Made by a program: the position numbers and the translations under genes. Under the pieces are notes generated by a model that did no database searches, had not been told where the DNA came from, and saw nothing but the letters and a program-made list of their open reading frames with translations. Shown here piece by piece: positions 63,733 to 64,000 of a DNA stretch of 64,000 nucleotides (position 1 is its first letter; each line of letters starts with the position of its first letter). Source of the stretch: Alphaproteobacteria bacterium. GTDB lineage: Bacteria > Pseudomonadota > Alphaproteobacteria > RF32 > CAG-239. The stretch is from the NCBI GenBank assembly GCA_017528205.1, contig JAFXPE010000003.1, positions 51,729-115,728 of the forward strand. Reading direction: 5' to 3'.

Positions 63733-64000
63733 TAAAAACCGGATTTTCTTTTATTGATACGGATTTAGGCGGTCTCAACGCCGGCGATTTGGTGACGGTG
63801 CAAGGAGAATGCATACAAGTAGAGCAATTTATAATCAGTTTGACGCAGAGCATTACGGAAAACAACGACGGTTTTGCGTTGATAATGAACACTCTTGATT
63901 TTCCGTTGTTTACTTCCACTATTTTTGACAATAGTCCTGTTGATTGTGATTATGCGCTGATTAACGACAGAATCTCGAAAAACAAACTTTTAACGCGGCA
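63729..64000 (+). CDS. DnaB/RecA-fold-like protein without P-loop, 3' end outside window
   Basis: Only the first 90 codons are visible. The start TGFSFIDTDLGGLNAGDLVTVQGE follows the opening of DnaB helicase C-terminal/KaiC-like domains (TGFxxLDxxxGGLxxGDLxxxxGxPxxGKT). The P-loop that should come next is missing: GECIQVEQFII stands where GxxxxGKT is expected. The start overlaps the preceding stop (ATGA). It may be a degenerate, non-hydrolysing member. Identification rests on this short motif only. Confidence 0.5.
   Translation, partial: MIKTGFSFIDTDLGGLNAGDLVTVQGECIQVEQFIISLTQSITENNDGFALIMNTLDFPLFTSTIFDNSPVDCDYALINDRISKNKLLTR

Overview
The window is a chromosomal segment of a Gram-negative bacterium, most likely an alphaproteobacterium with moderately low GC. 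Lines of evidence are the gene order gpmI - envC-like M23 - ctpA - rppH (typical of alphaproteobacteria), a MipZ/ParA-like ATPase next to a SPOR-tailed D,D-carboxypeptidase, an outer-membrane porin and FadL, an AsmA giant and DUF3108. Glycogen metabolism together with a pyruvoyl arginine decarboxylase/antiporter pair would suit a host- or gut-associated lineage, but that is inference.

Layout. 1-2 kb: two unrecognised soluble proteins, the first cut by the window edge. 2-7.4 kb: the complete elongasome operon mreB-mreC-mreD-mrdA-rodA on the minus strand. 7.5-10.6 kb: miaA, a U32 (TrhP/RlhA-type) protein and a DUF3108 protein. 10.7-14.1 kb: ddl, a membrane protein coupled to an OmpR-type regulator with a degenerate receiver, and a porin. 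14.3-18.9 kb: gpmI-envC-ctpA-rppH. 19-22.2 kb: a large exported MORN-variant/ankyrin protein. 22.3-29 kb: tRNA-Arg, an FAD oxidoreductase, an APH-fold kinase, thrS with a GT4 glycosyltransferase, and small proteins. 29-33.7 kb: a SpoIIE-type phosphatase, tRNA-Ser, a block of long tandem repeats, and FadL. 33.9-36.5 kb: a DotB/PilT-like ATPase, an FxLYD membrane protein and galU. 36.6-43.5 kb: a very large AsmA protein and a nucleoside salvage operon (cdd-PNP-deoA). 43.6-46.6 kb: an unknown single-gene unit and an aaxB-aaxC arginine/agmatine system close to the chlamydial one. 47-53.5 kb: glgB-glgX-malQ. 53.8-60 kb: small unknown proteins, rpsA, MipZ-like, dacA. 60.1-64 kb: an accessory-looking region after tRNA-His, with a WYL regulator divergent from a PD-(D/E)XK-like protein, a beta-flower repeat protein, and an overlapping three-gene set ending in a DnaB/RecA-fold-like protein without a P-loop.

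Functionally the window combines cell elongation and peptidoglycan remodelling (mreBCD, PBP2, RodA, Ddl, EnvC-like, CtpA, DacA), envelope proteins (porin, FadL, AsmA, DUF3108), carbohydrate storage (galU, glgB, glgX, malQ), translation (rpsA, thrS, miaA, three tRNAs) and nucleoside and arginine catabolism. Intergenic gaps hold at least two families of structured repeats. The most unusual has conserved flanks around a central stem whose sequence changes completely between copies while pairing is kept. It sits directly after the stop codons of fadL and rpsA. The best candidates for undescribed biology are this repeat family and the WYL/nuclease cassette beside tRNA-His.
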